DNA of 64,000 bases, from assembly GCA_021464415.1 (NCBI GenBank), contig CM038466.1:47429356-47493355 (forward strand), in the 5' to 3' direction. Below are positions 24,684-39,660 of the stretch, piece after piece. This DNA is from Lonicera japonica. Lineage: Eukaryota; Streptophyta; Magnoliopsida; Dipsacales; Caprifoliaceae. Positions within the stretch are counted from its first letter, which is position 1, and every line of letters begins with the position of its first letter. The notes beneath the pieces were generated by a model. The model saw only the letters and a list, made by a program, of their open reading frames with translations. It was not told the DNA's origin and searched no databases. The translations under genes were made by a program, and so were the position numbers.

Positions 24684-26045
24684 TGTGAGAATCCGATCTT
24701 TCGACCTCGCGATTCTCGTTTTTTGGAAAAAATTGTTTTTAGAGTCAACAGTTTGTTTTACAAGAAAACAAACAAAATATTGTATAAAAGATAATCCGAA
24801 AATAGATTGTCTTTTACACATTGAAACCAGAGATAACTTGATAATTTCTTTGCTAGGGTTCGGGGACTATATTACGAATTGGGAAGGTGTTAGGCACCCA
24901 ATTTGCCATTTCAGTCTCTTAATGGATCATATATTTAATTCTTATTTTAGATATATTGCAAGTAGTTTGAATGTTTTTAAGGTAGTCCTTTAAGATAGAT
25001 TTAATTTAAAAATGTATTTATGAAATCAAACTCTATCATGTGAGCGCCTACGTCTTCATTCGTAGAATGAAATCAGAGTCTCGTAATTTCACGTGTTTGA
25101 AAATTGTTTTTCTAGGGTTTTTGTTTTGAAAACGTGTTAAAGCAGTGTTCTAGTTTTCTTGTAAAACTTAGAAATGACTTATTTTGAAAGCAGTGAACTT
25201 ATTTACAAATTATTTAATTTTTTGTATTAAAACTTGTATTTAAATGCAGAAATTAAATCTAGAGAGTTATAAACGCATACCTTTAATACATGAAAAGAAA
25301 AATAAAAGCCTTGCATTCTTGTAGGAAAAAAAAAACCCTCCTTCTTCTCTAAGCTTCCTTCCTCTCCAAGCTTTCTCTCTCTAAAATTATTACTCTCTAA
25401 AATATATTTTTCTCTCACTAAAATAAATATACTCTAAAATACACTCTAAAGACTCCTAAGAAACTACCCCTAAACACCCTAGAGAGCCTCTAGTTGAACC
25501 CCTCACCCTTTAAAAATGACCCAAAATGGGGTATTTATAGAGCCAAAATCTCGCTCCAATGACCGTGCGGCATAGGCGTGCAGTGCAGCACACAAAATGA
25601 AGCAAAGCATAAAAAATGGGCAGCACCCACCTTGCTGTACGACAGGGGTGTATGGTGACGAAGGCTCCCAATTTTCATGTGTTGGCTGCTTATGTGTACA
25701 CATGCATGGTTTAATGGAGGAAAGCTAGCTGCCACTCAGTTTATTACACATCGGGGATCCTTGCCTTAATATGTTTACATGTATGTGTCTGATGTATGCA
25801 TGTATGTGTGTGCTACATACTTTGGAATGTTTTAATCGTGTGCTACTCATTTCAATACAAGTGGGGGCCACGTGCACCTCACTTCTTTTCTTTTCTTGTT
25901 TGTAAAAACTTGACATTATTTAAAAAAATGTTTTCCGTTTATTTATTTATATACTAATTATATTTTTGATTTCTAAAAAGTATCTTTTACACTTAATTGA
26001 ATATTATAAACAAATGCATGTTGTTGTTATGAAGAAAGATTTTTA
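24684..26045 (-). mobile_element. Old Tat-family LTR, minus strand
   Basis: It starts TGTGAGAATCC on the plus strand, the complement of the LTR 3' end seen at 37277. It continues with the same U5/R blocks. A minus-strand TATAAATACC lies at plus about 25530-25538, with GC-rich U3 words beyond it. The outer (U3) boundary is not sharply visible; 26045 is approximate. Confidence 0.55.
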
Positions 26046-26350
26046 ACAAACTAGATTCCTGCTAGAATTGCAGGGATATTCATCGATCCTATTGTCTCAG
26101 GATTACTTCTCGCAAGGATCTTGGGACAATCAAAGAAGACAATTCGCAACTCTCGCATGAATCGCAGCTTCTTATTCTTCTTAAAAAATTCAAATCGAAG
26201 TATACTAGGGGAGACGCAACAAGTCTTAGGCAATATGATTTACGGTTGACCTTCCTCTTCTTGGTTAGGTTGTCTCTGATAGATCTACCTTCAGGGGATC
26301 GTTCTTAATCCACCATCAGGATTTTGAAGAATACCTTTACTTACCTTGGC
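26046..26350 (-). mobile_element. Tat-like 3' untranslated fragment next to the LTR
   Basis: Plus 26085-26175 ('ctcaggattacttctcgcaa', 'aagaagacaattcgcaactc') resembles the sequence beside the intact 3' LTR at 38600-38690. That supports a truncated minus-strand Tat element, cut off at the CACTA-like terminus at 26353. No coding sequence. Confidence 0.4.
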
Positions 26351-26817
26351 AGCACTATACCAGAATTAATGATTTGTGACTGCCAAAAACACTAACAAAT
26401 GATAATCACAGGAAATTTTGTGACTGCCAAAAATAGTTACAGAACAGTCACAAATCACTTTTATATGACTTTTTAGCCCACGTTTTATGGCAGTCACAAA
26501 GACGATTTATGACTATCATTGGCAGTCATAAATTTTATACTTGTGAGTGTCATTGAAAGTCACAAATTTTGTATTTTTTGATTGTTCGTGTCAGTCACTA
26601 ATTTTAGATATATGGTTGTTTTTGTATTTTGTGACTTGTAATTGTTTGTGACTGTTTTCAACTGTGACAAATGTTGCAACAATTTAAAAAATAATAATTT
26701 AAAAATATTGGTAAACCAAATTTATTTTACCTACCATCCAAACAATTTTCATAATGCATTCACACTACAATCATAATCAATATTCACATTACAAACATTA
26801 ATATTCACAATGCAATC

Positions 26818-28401
26818 TGTAGGTCGGAAAATACCCTAGAGGGGGGGTGAATAAGGTTTTTAAAACTTAATCGGATTTTTAAAAATGATTTAAAAATATT
26901 TTATGTCTATATTTATCAAGCAATCAAGAACAAAGTTAATTCCAAACACAATGAATAAATAGCACAATATAATAGAGGAAGAGATAGAAAGATTGAACCG
27001 ATCGAAGTCGAAAATTTTTTGTCCACACGGTTCGGCTTGTTCCCCTACTCCGCGCTCGGTTAGTTCCCTGAGAATTTCCACTATAACCGATCTCCTTCCT
27101 GGTGAAGATCAAACCTCTACAAGTGTATTCTTATCACACACTCTCACAAGTATTGAAAACACCTTCAATACTTTCACAAGAAATCCCTCTTGCTAATCTA
27201 TGAGATACACCTCTCACAATTATGATTCAAATGAATTTTGGTGACAAACACCAACGTACAATATCTCTCTTGTATATGAAAAAATACAAATGAAGCTCAC
27301 ACTAAGAGATATCAAAATTGATCAAAGTATATAGCTCAAAAATGAAAGATTGATCAATTAAATGAATTGAATACTTGAATAACTTTGTATATATGTAAAA
27401 TGAGTTTGTAGAATGATTCAAGTATGTTAAAACATGTCTAGGACCTCATATTTATAGCTTGCAAAACCATATGGCCGTTGGGGATGATTAAGAGAGGTTT
27501 TTGCTCCAAGGTGTACATTTTCAAACTTCCCAACAGCTAGTTTTGACAAAAAATTCAAATTTGTTTTGTTAATTTCTCCTAATTTGACCGTTGGATCATG
27601 CTCAAATTTTAGTCAAAATTGCCAGGAAATGTTGTCTAAGTATTGTAAAAATTTCAAAATGATCGGAGTTCGGGAAGGCCTCCATCTTAACGTTAGATCA
27701 AAACTAGGCAAAAATTGAGCGAATTTTTAATTGTAAAAAAAAATATTTTTGCAATTTAACAATTTAGTTCCAAATAAAATTCTAATGATTTTTGAACCTC
27801 AAAGATATGTTTCTAAGATACCTATTTTTATTATAGCTTAAAATATGATCATTTAAAATTAATATGAATTTATTTTGAAACTCGGTTTTTGTAAAATGAT
27901 ATTTTTCAAATAAATTCAATTTCAAGCTAGTTTGAATCAATCTTTAAAAGATGCAAGAATATGTTTGAGCTATAGGGATTTGATCAATAAAGTATCTTTA
28001 CATAAAATCTAAGCACTCACTCCATTTAATGATAATTCAAGTCTTCGTGATACTTGATCTTCTTGTGCGTATCTTCACTTGTTTGATGTTCTTGATCCTT
28101 TCTTGGTTTTGATAACTTGTAGAACATGTGGAGATCATTCTTGTGCATATCTTCACTTGCTTGATGATCTAGATATTTTCTTGGCTTTGTATAGCACATG
28201 TATATCACTTGAGTTCATTTCTTGTTAGTAGAGACGTTTGTAAAGCTTGTGTGAGATTTTGATTGCTTCGGTTTGAAGTTACACTTGATTGGAAGATATA
28301 TCGGTTAAAATGGCTATCATCATTGGAACAACCGAGTTAAATAACACTTTATTAACTTATTGTAATTATCAAAATAAGATTAATTGACTTTAATGTCAAC
28401 A
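26818..28401 (-). mobile_element. Solo LTR, minus strand
   Basis: On the minus strand it begins TGTTGACATTAAAG and ends CCGACCTACA. A perfect 5-bp duplication caatc flanks it (26813-26817 and 28402-28406). A minus-strand TATAAATA lies at plus about 27449-27456. It is the same family as the plus-strand solo LTR at 57931-60501, sharing start, end and the 'attcacccccc' segment. 1584 bp, no coding potential. Confidence 0.8.
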
Positions 28402-28537
28402 CAATCCAATAAATAATATTCATGTTATGCATCTCCATTTTACACTAGTACACTAATTTAATCAATATTCTCTTAAAACACGAACTAACTCATAACTACT
28501 ATTTTAAAATTATTTACCCCACGCATAAAGAGAATAT

Positions 28538-28680
28538 AAATTTGTTGGCCATCCTTTAAAGAGGGTCATGGTAACCCTTGCATTAGATTGGTGGATGCAA
28601 TAAAAACTATGGGGCTCACCATAACTATTTTGTTATTATTTTATTACATCCACCAATCAAATGCAAGGGTCGACAAATTT
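28538..28680. mobile_element. Small foldback MITE
   Basis: A 143-bp hairpin with arms 28538-28610 and 28640-28680, sharing AAATTTGT ends, CCCTTGCAT and ATTGGTGGATG with their complements. The arms can pair over most of their length. No coding sequence. Confidence 0.55.
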
Positions 28681-32170
<3,490 letters not shown>

Positions 32171-32666
32171 GAATAAGTGCTTTCATGGTGATAATTCAAT
32201 TTTCTTTTTCCTCGCAATTATCAAAATCAATTTACCTTCTTCCAGTAGCTCAAATAACTCCAAACCATTCAAATTTGAACCAACAATCTTACCATCCATA
32301 AACTCTCTATATTTTCTTCTCCTTATTCTCTCTAAATTTCTCTTCTAATGATAAAAATCATCAAAATCCATTAGCATTCTAAAGCAATAGAACTAATATA
32401 GTTTTAAGTACAACTAAATTAGTTCACTAAAAATTTGACTCATGGAGCTAATAGCACAAAAATAAACATATCAAATTATAATCCTTTGTGTGAATAAATT
32501 GTATATCTAGGGTTCAAAAATCCCTCCTTTTCTATCTACTTTTTGTAAAGAAACAATAGATCTAGGGTTCACAAATCCCAAATCACACCCAAAGAAATCA
32601 ATCAAAACATAGAGTGAGAATGATGAAGAAACAATACCTGTCATGAATGGGCTAAAGGTCAATTGT

Positions 32667-34170
32667 TGTAGACACCCCAATCAGTGACCCCCCCCAAGAA
32701 CCTTAACTACTATCGAGATGTACAGTTTTTGGAGTCCTGGCCCCACCCGAGCACCTGAAACTGCTCCGAAGGGGTTTGTTGGCCAAACAAACCTGTTTTT
32801 ATGGGGGATTATCATGCGACAAACCAGTATATCGCGCTAGAATCTCTGTTATATCGCGCAACAAGTTCCCCGAACACAGACCAACCACTTTCTGACAAAT
32901 CAGGCTATCAGAAGGGTCACTTCAGCCGTTTGTCGCGCGACATTGTCACAAATGTCGTGCGACAATCCTCTCCCAGCAATATAAATAGGCCAACACCCCC
33001 AAGGGTTCATGGACAGATTTTTGGAATCTGAAAATTCTATCATTTTATCTGATTTTTTTATCTTTTATCAAGTATATTCTATGATTGTCTTATTTCTGAA
33101 GAGTTATCGACTCTATTCTCGACACTCGACGAGTCTCACTTCTGGAATCGAATTCTCAAAAATATCTAAAGAAGGAAAAGATTATTATCGCCAGAGATCT
33201 CTCTGCAGTACTATATTTTCTCTCTTATTATTATTCTCATCGGGAAGGTAAAAAAAGTCTCTTCCAGTATTTAAAATTAGATATATGTATACTTGTTTTA
33301 TTTCTGTTATTCTGTCCATATTTTATTTGAATAAACTTATTGCCAAGTTATAAAATAGTCTACTGTTTTCAAAACAAAAACCCTGATAAAATCATTTGCA
33401 AAATCAGAAAAGTAAGAACATTGTCACCGAATAAAACTAGGTTTTCAAAACCCGGACCGATAAAACTTACTTAGGAATTAAATTCAGGCATGTCTCATCT
33501 TCCCCATAGACTACGACATATCTGATAAAACTCACCTCAAAGAGTGTTAGTTCCATATTAAATTAGTTCCAATACAAGATCCAGACTTTTCCAAAGTAAT
33601 CAACACAAGAAGACCGACATTATTATCTGAGGAAATAATATGGGAAATTCTCTTTCAAGATCGAAGCTTTGTCATTTGTATTTACTTCTTTCAAAACAAA
33701 GAAACATCGGATCCCGAAACACAAAGATTTTTTATCTATTTCCCCGTTTTCCCAAAATTAGGGTTTTTTCATTTGGGAAGTAGTAGATTGTCAGTAAACG
33801 CATCCAAGTCTTTCAACATGTAATAAACATATAAAGACCACTAAAGACTGAAAGGTCAGAATGGGTGCTTAACACCTTCCCAATCCGTAACATAGTTTCC
33901 GAACCCTATATAGAATCCTGATTTCGTAGACAAACGTGCAAAGAAAGGTTTATCTATAGCCTTTCCTCTTACACAACTATTTTGTCCGTTTTCTCGTAAA
34001 ACGTACTGGCAACTCTAAACGAACCCTCTTGCATCTAGAAATAGGATAGAGGGACACCCGGTATAAATTATCAACAGACAAAAGCAAATGGATCGACGGA
34101 ATCCTCTTCGACATTTCAGACCCCCAAACACGGGATCGAGACCCGGGGGTCTCATTTGCGAATTCTCACA
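32667..34170 (+). mobile_element. Solo Tat-type LTR nested in the 5' LTR
   Basis: It starts TGTAGACACCCCAATC and ends GCGAATTCTCACA. The perfect 5-bp duplication attgt flanks it (32662-32666 and 34171-34175), and removing it restores the host LTR. A TATAAATAG box lies at 32980-32988. Just upstream are two 12-bp palindromic sites, TGTCGCGCGACA (32931-32942) and TGTCGTGCGACA (32953-32964). Related to the LTRs at 37277 and 59389 by start, end and U5 blocks. Confidence 0.85.
32931..32988 (+). promoter_or_regulatory. LTR promoter: TATA box with paired palindromes
   Basis: TGTCGCGCGACA and TGTCGTGCGACA lie 38 and 16 bp upstream of TATAAATAG. Further half-sites ('atatcgcgc', 'tgcgacaaa') occur at 32813-32860. 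The palindromes are CpG-centred and differ from those of the 37-kb element, although the TATA box is the same. Confidence 0.5.
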
Positions 34171-34662
34171 ATTGTGCCATGTCATGAATGGGATGTTAGG
34201 GCCTTGATAGCTGTGTGAGTGTGAGATATATGTGAGTGCGAGGGATGTGTGAGAGATGTGAGGTCATTAGTGAGGTCATCCATGTGGTAATGAGTGTGTG
34301 AGAAATTGTATAAATGATGGATGATATGGTGTATTGAAGGCAAGCAAAAAAATAATATGAAATTCTGTCTCTCTAGAATTATGTTTATATCTCCCTCTAC
34401 GTTTTCTTCTTCTTCTTCTTCTCTCTAAATTTTTGTATTTCAATTCTAAGTTCTCCCTTTGCAATCTCTAATTCTTTCTTTTCAATTATATTCTAATTCT
34501 CCCCCTCCCAATAATTCTAAGTGTGGATCAGGAATTTACCAATTCCTGACAATTGGTATCAGAGCCACTTTCCTCCCCAAAATCATTTCTGCTGTAACGG
34601 TCATGAATCAAATGAATCTCCATTTGAATAATAAATCAGGTTCAGGTGTTGAAGATGAGCCT

Positions 34663-34860
34663 AATCGAACTCTCGTAGTTACAATTCATCATGGAATTGT
34701 AGAGAAGATCATCATAATTCCGAAATCAAATGGGTTTCAAGCTCATATTCAGTTTCAATTGCACCAAATTGCTGTTACTACTAGAAACACACTTCATGGC
34801 CACAACATATATGATGGTTGCTGTCAACTGGACATTCAACTTGGTTATGGAGATACATAA
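34663..34860 (+). pseudogene. Fragment of a polypyrimidine-tract-binding protein (PTBP) RRM gene
   Basis: The frame reads LVVTIHH, then GIVEKIIIIPKSNGFQAHIQ, then NTLHGHNIYDGCCQLDIQ. This resembles an RRM of plant PTB-like splicing factors, where the family shows VTIHH, FVEKI..F.KSAGFQA and GRNIYDGCCQLDIQFS. About 17 residues expected between IHH and VEKI are missing. It is spliced and fragmentary, lies between PBS and polypurine tract of a non-autonomous LTR element, and probably arose by transduction of host mRNA. Confidence 0.7.
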
Positions 34861-34953
34861 GGAAGAAAGACAGCCAGGGTGCTTGAAAGTGATCCAAAGC
34901 TGGAGCCCAAGGAAGATGAAATTGGATAAGATATAGAACAAAGAAAAGCTAAA

Positions 34954-35181
34954 ATGGGAGTCGATTTAGTCCCTAAAGTGAAGCAAGAAATATGTGAAAT
35001 AGCTAAAGTACAGGAAAGTGGTGCAGTTATAGATCTGAAAGTGTTCGATGGAATGCCTAAAATGGTTGTTACAAGAAATATGGATGTTTTGGAGTGTGCA
35101 TGTGAATTTTTCTCTCATCCTGAGGCTGATACAAATGAGTTGAGAACTGCACTTGCTGAGACAAAACAAATTATCACTTAG
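34954..35181 (+). CDS. Unrecognised open frame inside the LTR element
   Basis: 75 codons, followed after TAG by more open sequence in the same frame (to about 35300). It has acidic and hydrophobic stretches (EICEIAKVQESGAVIDLKVF; CACEFFSHPEADTNELRTAL) that look protein-like. I do not recognise the family. It may be a second captured host fragment. No gag or pol motif is present. Confidence 0.3.
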   Translation: MGVDLVPKVKQEICEIAKVQESGAVIDLKVFDGMPKMVVTRNMDVLECACEFFSHPEADTNELRTALAETKQIIT

Positions 35182-35960
35182 GTTGAAAAGGTAGCTGTGA
35201 TTGGGCATTTTGTGTTATTGGTGTTTGATCCAGGGGGAAATAAATTTATCATTAAAATGAGTAAACAAGGCAGTCAACTTAAAATATTAAATGGCCATCT
35301 CCCTTACAAGTTCTTTTCAAAAAGCATACAATGGAGTTATAGCTCTAAGAAGGCCAGTAACTGCAATTACAAGATACATAAACCTATCAATCTCAATTCC
35401 TAAATTATGGAGTGGAATCAACAAAACATTCACGAACCAAAGAGGACTCCTAAGATTCTATGGCAAGTGCTACTGTTATAGGTGGAAAATGCTCTAGTGC
35501 TCTAATTTTTTTTGACCTTCAATCATTGAGGACAAGGATTTTTGAAGGGTAGGGAATGTCATGAATGGGCTAAGGGTCAATTGTGCCATGTCATGAATGG
35601 GATGTTAGGGCCTTGATAGCTGTGTGAGTGTGAGATATATGTGAGTCTGAGGAATGTGTGAGAGATGTGATGTCATTAGTAAGGTCATCCATGTGGCAAT
35701 GAGTGTGTGAGAAATTGTATAAATGATGGATGATATGGTGTCTTAAAGGCAAGCAAAAAAATGATATGAAATTCTGTCTCTCTAGAATTCTATTTATATC
35801 TCCCTCTACGTTTTCTTCTCCTTCTTCTTCTCTTTAAATTTCTATATTTCAATTCTAAGTTCTCCCTTAGCAATCTCTAATTCTTTCTTTTCAATTCTAT
35901 TCTGATTATCCCCCTCTCAATAAATCTAAGTGTGGATCAGGAATTTACCAATTCCTGACA

Positions 35961-36406
35961 ATACTTTTTCCCATTTGCGTACTAAATGGAATGATGTTAA
36001 TGGTGCTACATTCAGATGGAAAGTAATGGTGATGTTGTTGCGTTTGAGCTTATGGGAGTGAGAGTGATGGTGTTACATTTAGATAGAGAATGAAATCGAC
36101 AAAGTAATGAGAGTGATGGTTGTGAGATTGAGAACGGAGTTGTGAGAGTTGGTTGTGAGTGTGAGATTGATGGAAAGTCATAAGAGTGTACACATATTAT
36201 TTGAAATATTATACAGGGCTGTGGGAAACTATATCTATATAAATAAACCAACGACGCCGTTTTTATATTAAAATTATGATTATAATTTATAACAAATGGT
36301 CAGAAATAATAATAGTCACTAAAAATATTTCTTGCGACTGTTATTGGTAGTCACAATATTTATGACTATCTATAATAGTCACTAATTTTCAAAATTATAA
36401 CTATAA
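35961..36406. other. CACTA-like right interior and subterminal region
   Basis: No gene. 36000-36240 is a GTGAGAGTGATGG-rich stretch. 36290-36400 holds repeated 'agtcac', 'gactgttattggtagtcac' and 'atgactat' words that mirror the left subterminal region at 26380-26640. Confidence 0.45.
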
Positions 36407-36702
36407 GAGCATCTCCAATAGCCTCTTCAAACATGACTTTACAAAAATAATTTTGTTGACCTATATGGCACTTTGAAGAGCCATCTTAATGTTTTCAATG
36501 AGTTCCAAGAGTCTCTTCAAACATATTATTATTTTAATCAGCACAACAATGTCATTTTAAATTAGCACAAAGTCCCATTAATAAAATATTAAAAAGTATG
36601 TTTGAGTTTCCATTTTACTACTTCTGTTGGAGTCAATTTTGCTGACATGGCTATTTAATAAATATGTAGTTTAGTCCTTTCAATAGCCTGGTGGAGATGC
36701 TC
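36407..36702. mobile_element. Tourist-like (PIF/Harbinger) MITE
   Basis: 296 bp with terminal inverted repeat GAGCATCTCC and GGAGATGCTC, flanked by TAA on both sides (36404-36406 and 36703-36705). A 3-bp TWA duplication with these ends is characteristic of Tourist-like MITEs. It lies within the CACTA right subterminal repeats. Confidence 0.8.
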
Positions 36703-36984
36703 TAAGCCATTTTTTACTACTGTTGGCAGTCATAAAATTGTGACTGCCATTGGCAATTACAAATATAGCGAGATCAATAGTCAAAAATTTGTCTTTCTGG
36801 TTTAATGAAGTTTTTGAATGACATTTCTTCAAGAATAATTCTCATTCTATGTGATGTGCTTGAAAAACTTTTAATTCTTTTGAAATACACCTTCTTGAGT
36901 TAGTTAGTAGGATATAATTTCCCAAATGTCGGGGGAAGAAATTGTTACTAAGAATAGCGGGGTCTTCTCCTATTGCACTATCTT

Positions 36985-37105
36985 GTCGTCGTAACTTTGG
37001 TTGACTTTGTCGTTTGGGATTATCCCCCACTTGTTGTATAACAAGGATCACAACGTCTTATTGTCATAACTTTGGTTGACTTTGTCGTTTGGGATTACCC
37101 CCCGC
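36985..37105. repeat. Short direct repeat
   Basis: 'taactttggttgactttgtc' followed by 'gtttgggatta' occurs at about 36992-37022 and 37068-37098, each followed by a C run. Function unknown; non-coding stretch between the CACTA-like and Tat elements (36808-37276). Confidence 0.5.
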
Positions 37106-37276
37106 CCCCAACCAAGGAACTTATTATACAACAAGTGTCCAAATGACAAAGTGATATGGGCAACCTGTACAAAGCGTCCTCTTTTTCTATTTGAACTTTG
37201 AAGCTTCTCTTTCTGTTTCTAGCATACCTCTTTTTTTTCTCACATACTTATTTTCGGGTAATTATGTTGGTCCTGT

Positions 37277-38593
37277 TGTGAGAATCCGGACCCGCGACCC
37301 GAGAGGGAGTGGATCCTCGTTCTCGGTTTTATTTGAAAACGTGCTTTATAGAGTCGCCAGTTTGTTTTTCGAGAAAACAAACAAAAGATCGTACGAAGGA
37401 CAATTCGAAAACAAATTATCTTTCATACGTTTGAAACCAGAGTTTTAAAATATACTTTGCTAGGGTTCGGGAACTACGTTACGAATTGGGAAGGTATTAG
37501 CCACCCAATTCGCCCTTTCGGTCTCTAATGGATCATGTATCTAATTTCTATTTTAGATGTCTTGCAAGTAGTTTGGATAGTTTTCAGAATAGTCTTTTCC
37601 GGATAAATTCAGTTTAAAATAGTACTTTGAAATCAGACTCGAGCTTTGCGAGCGCCTACGTATTCATTCATAGAATGAAATCAGAGTCTCGTAGTTCCTT
37701 TCTTTTGAAAACTGTTTTTGTATTTTTGTTTGTTTTGAAAACGTGTTAAAACGGATTTTAGATTTTCTATTACAGTTTAGAGTAGACTAGTTTAGAAAAC
37801 AACGAACTTCTTTGCAAGTTATCTAATTTTCTGTATTAAAATATGAATTCAAATACAGTATTGAAATTAGTAGAGTGGAAGAAAGACGTACCTGATGCGC
37901 CTGAAGAAGAAATGAGAACCTTGCCTGATTGCCTTGCTTGCCTCCTTCTCTCTCTAGAACTTTCTCTCTCTAGCCTTCTTTCTCACTAACCTTTCTCTCA
38001 CTAGAAATTCTCTAAAAGAAGACTCTCTAATGATTTTGACAGAACTTCGCCTTACTAAAAACACTAGTGAGTGTTGATGTCCTCAAATGAGAGCCCAAGG
38101 GTCCTATTTATAGCAAAAATCCCGCCAAAAAACGCTCCAAAAGAGGCCAACCGCAGGGGGTAGCCGCAGGGCGTGCGGCTGGGAGCGTGCGGCTAGTGGC
38201 GTGCGGCTGGCGCGTGCGGTTGAGGCGTGCGGCTAGTGGCGTGCGGCTGGCGCGTGCGGTTGGGGCGCCAACCGTACGGCTGGCAGGTAGCCGTACGGCT
38301 GGGATCTTGCGGCTGGGGGCTGCTGTTGGCTCACAAAATTGCACGGGAACACTTGGAAAAAACTCAATTTTCTAACGGGGCGCTGCCCCGCCCCCCGCGA
38401 CCTGACCGGGCAGGTCGATCCCCGTCCTAGTAAGCGAGAAAGCAACAAAAGTTATATCAAACTCCTCACGCGGCCGGAATTGGAGTCTTTCCTAATAGTC
38501 TCCTATATGTATGATGACTCAACACTTGATGTAAGATGCTTGTTTTTAAGAAAAATAGAGTTCGCACGAGAGTCGTGGATTGGGGCGTTCACA
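37277..38593 (-). mobile_element. 3' LTR of the 17-kb Tat element
   Basis: On the minus strand it begins TGTGAACGCCCCAATCC and ends GGTCCGGATTCTCACA; 1317 bp. It contains a minus-strand TATAAATAG (plus 38104-38112), a U3 palindrome-rich array, and C/T-rich leader sequence. Similar LTRs lie at 59389-60470 and 24684-26045. Confidence 0.85.
38104..38310 (-). promoter_or_regulatory. LTR promoter: TATA box and GCCGTACGGC motif array
   Basis: TATAAATAG (plus 38104-38112), preceded in TTTTTGCTATAAATAG context. Upstream in transcription sense (plus 38143-38310) is a run of more than ten GCGTGCGGCTGG, GCCGCAGG and CCGTACGGCTGG words, including the perfect 12-bp palindrome AGCCGTACGGCT (38289-38300). 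The same words precede both antisense genes in this element. Confidence 0.65.
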
Positions 38594-38984
38594 GACCCTC
38601 TCGTCCCGGGATTCTTGTCCGCAAGAATTCAGGGACGATAAGAAGACAACGATTCACGACTCTCAGGTGAATCTCAATGAGGTGATAATTGAATCAGAGT
38701 GTACCCTTTTCTGGCATATGGATCTCGTTGCGTTCCAAGCGATACGATCCACGATCGCCCCTTTCCTTTCGGCCAGGCGATATGATGCATCAATCTTTCC
38801 TTCCGTCTACCCTCAGTGGTACGCTACCCTCAGTGGCATACCACCCTCAGTGTACAGGACTTCACGTGAGAAGTTTTGGCATTCATTGAGTCCAAATGAT
38901 CGCAACGGAAAAGTGCTTCAAGGGTTTCTCAATTTTTTTAGTAAAAATTGAAAGAAAGAATGTTTTGGGTTCTGTGATATATCC

Positions 38985-39660
38985 CTTCGTGGGGATCTGG
39001 AGTTTAAGAAGAAGTCAATATCTTTGAAAATTTTGAAAACTCCCATCGTGGGGAGTATGGGGATAAAGTTATTCCCTTCGTGGGGAATGTACGGTAAAGG
39101 TTATTTCCCTTCGTGGGGAAAGGGGATCGAAAAAAATTCCCATCGTGGGGAATACGAAGAATTCCTAACTCTGAGGAATTTAGGAAGAAATTCCCTTCTT
39201 GGGGAACAGACGGTAAAGGTTATTTCCCTTCGTGGGGAAAGGGGATTGGAAGAAATTCCCATCGTGGGGAATGCGAAGAATTCCTAACTTTGAGGAATCC
39301 GAAAAATTCCCTTCGTGGGGAACACGTGGAGTCGTTATTTTCCTTCGTGGGGAAAGTGATTTCGAAAAAATTCCCATCGTGGGGAATGCGAAGAATTCCT
39401 AATTCTGAGGAATTCGGAAAATTCCCTTCGTGGGGAACACGTGGTGTCCTTATTTCCCTTCGTGGGGAAAGTGATTTCAGAAAAATTCCCATCGTGGGGA
39501 ATGCGAAGAATTCCTAATTCTGAGGAATTCGGAAAATTCCCTTCGTGGGGAACACGTGGTGTCGTTATTTCCCTTCGTGGGGAAAGGGGTTTCAGAAAAA
39601 TTCCCATCGTGGGGAATGCGAAGAATTCCTAATTCTGAGGAATTCGGAAAATTCCCTAAC
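38985..39660. repeat. Minisatellite of TTCCC(W)TCGTGGGGAA hairpin units
   Basis: Tandem units of about 113-116 bp (best from about 39250 to 39655), each with TTCCCATCGTGGGGAA and one or two TTCCCTTCGTGGGGAA elements plus 'gaagaattcctaa'. Each short element can form a TTCCC/GGGGAA stem-loop. It lies in the 3' untranslated region of the Tat element, where Tat/Ogre elements often carry tandem repeats. Open frames across it on both strands only reflect the repeat. Confidence 0.8.

Larger units (their letters stand above)
32639..35960 (+). mobile_element. Non-autonomous LTR retrotransposon with captured host sequence
   Basis: The 5' LTR is 32639-34551, interrupted by a solo LTR; joined it is about 404 bp. 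The 3' LTR is 35557-35960 (404 bp). Both begin TGTCATGAATGGGCT and end AATTCCTGACA. The PBS TGGTATCAGAGCC (34554-34566) matches initiator tRNA-Met use. The polypurine tract GAAGGGTAGGGAA (35544-35556) abuts the 3' LTR. Flanks are atacc and atact. The interior is only about 1 kb with no gag-pol, so it depends on another element. Confidence 0.8.

Noticed and set aside
34459..34860. Intact 133-codon gene starting in the LTR
   Set aside because: The start lies in the LTR and the first part is LTR sequence; only the RRM-like part is real and it is a fragment.
38985..39660. CRISPR-like array
   Set aside because: The repeat spacing is irregular, spacers are themselves repeated, and the host is a plant; it is a minisatellite.
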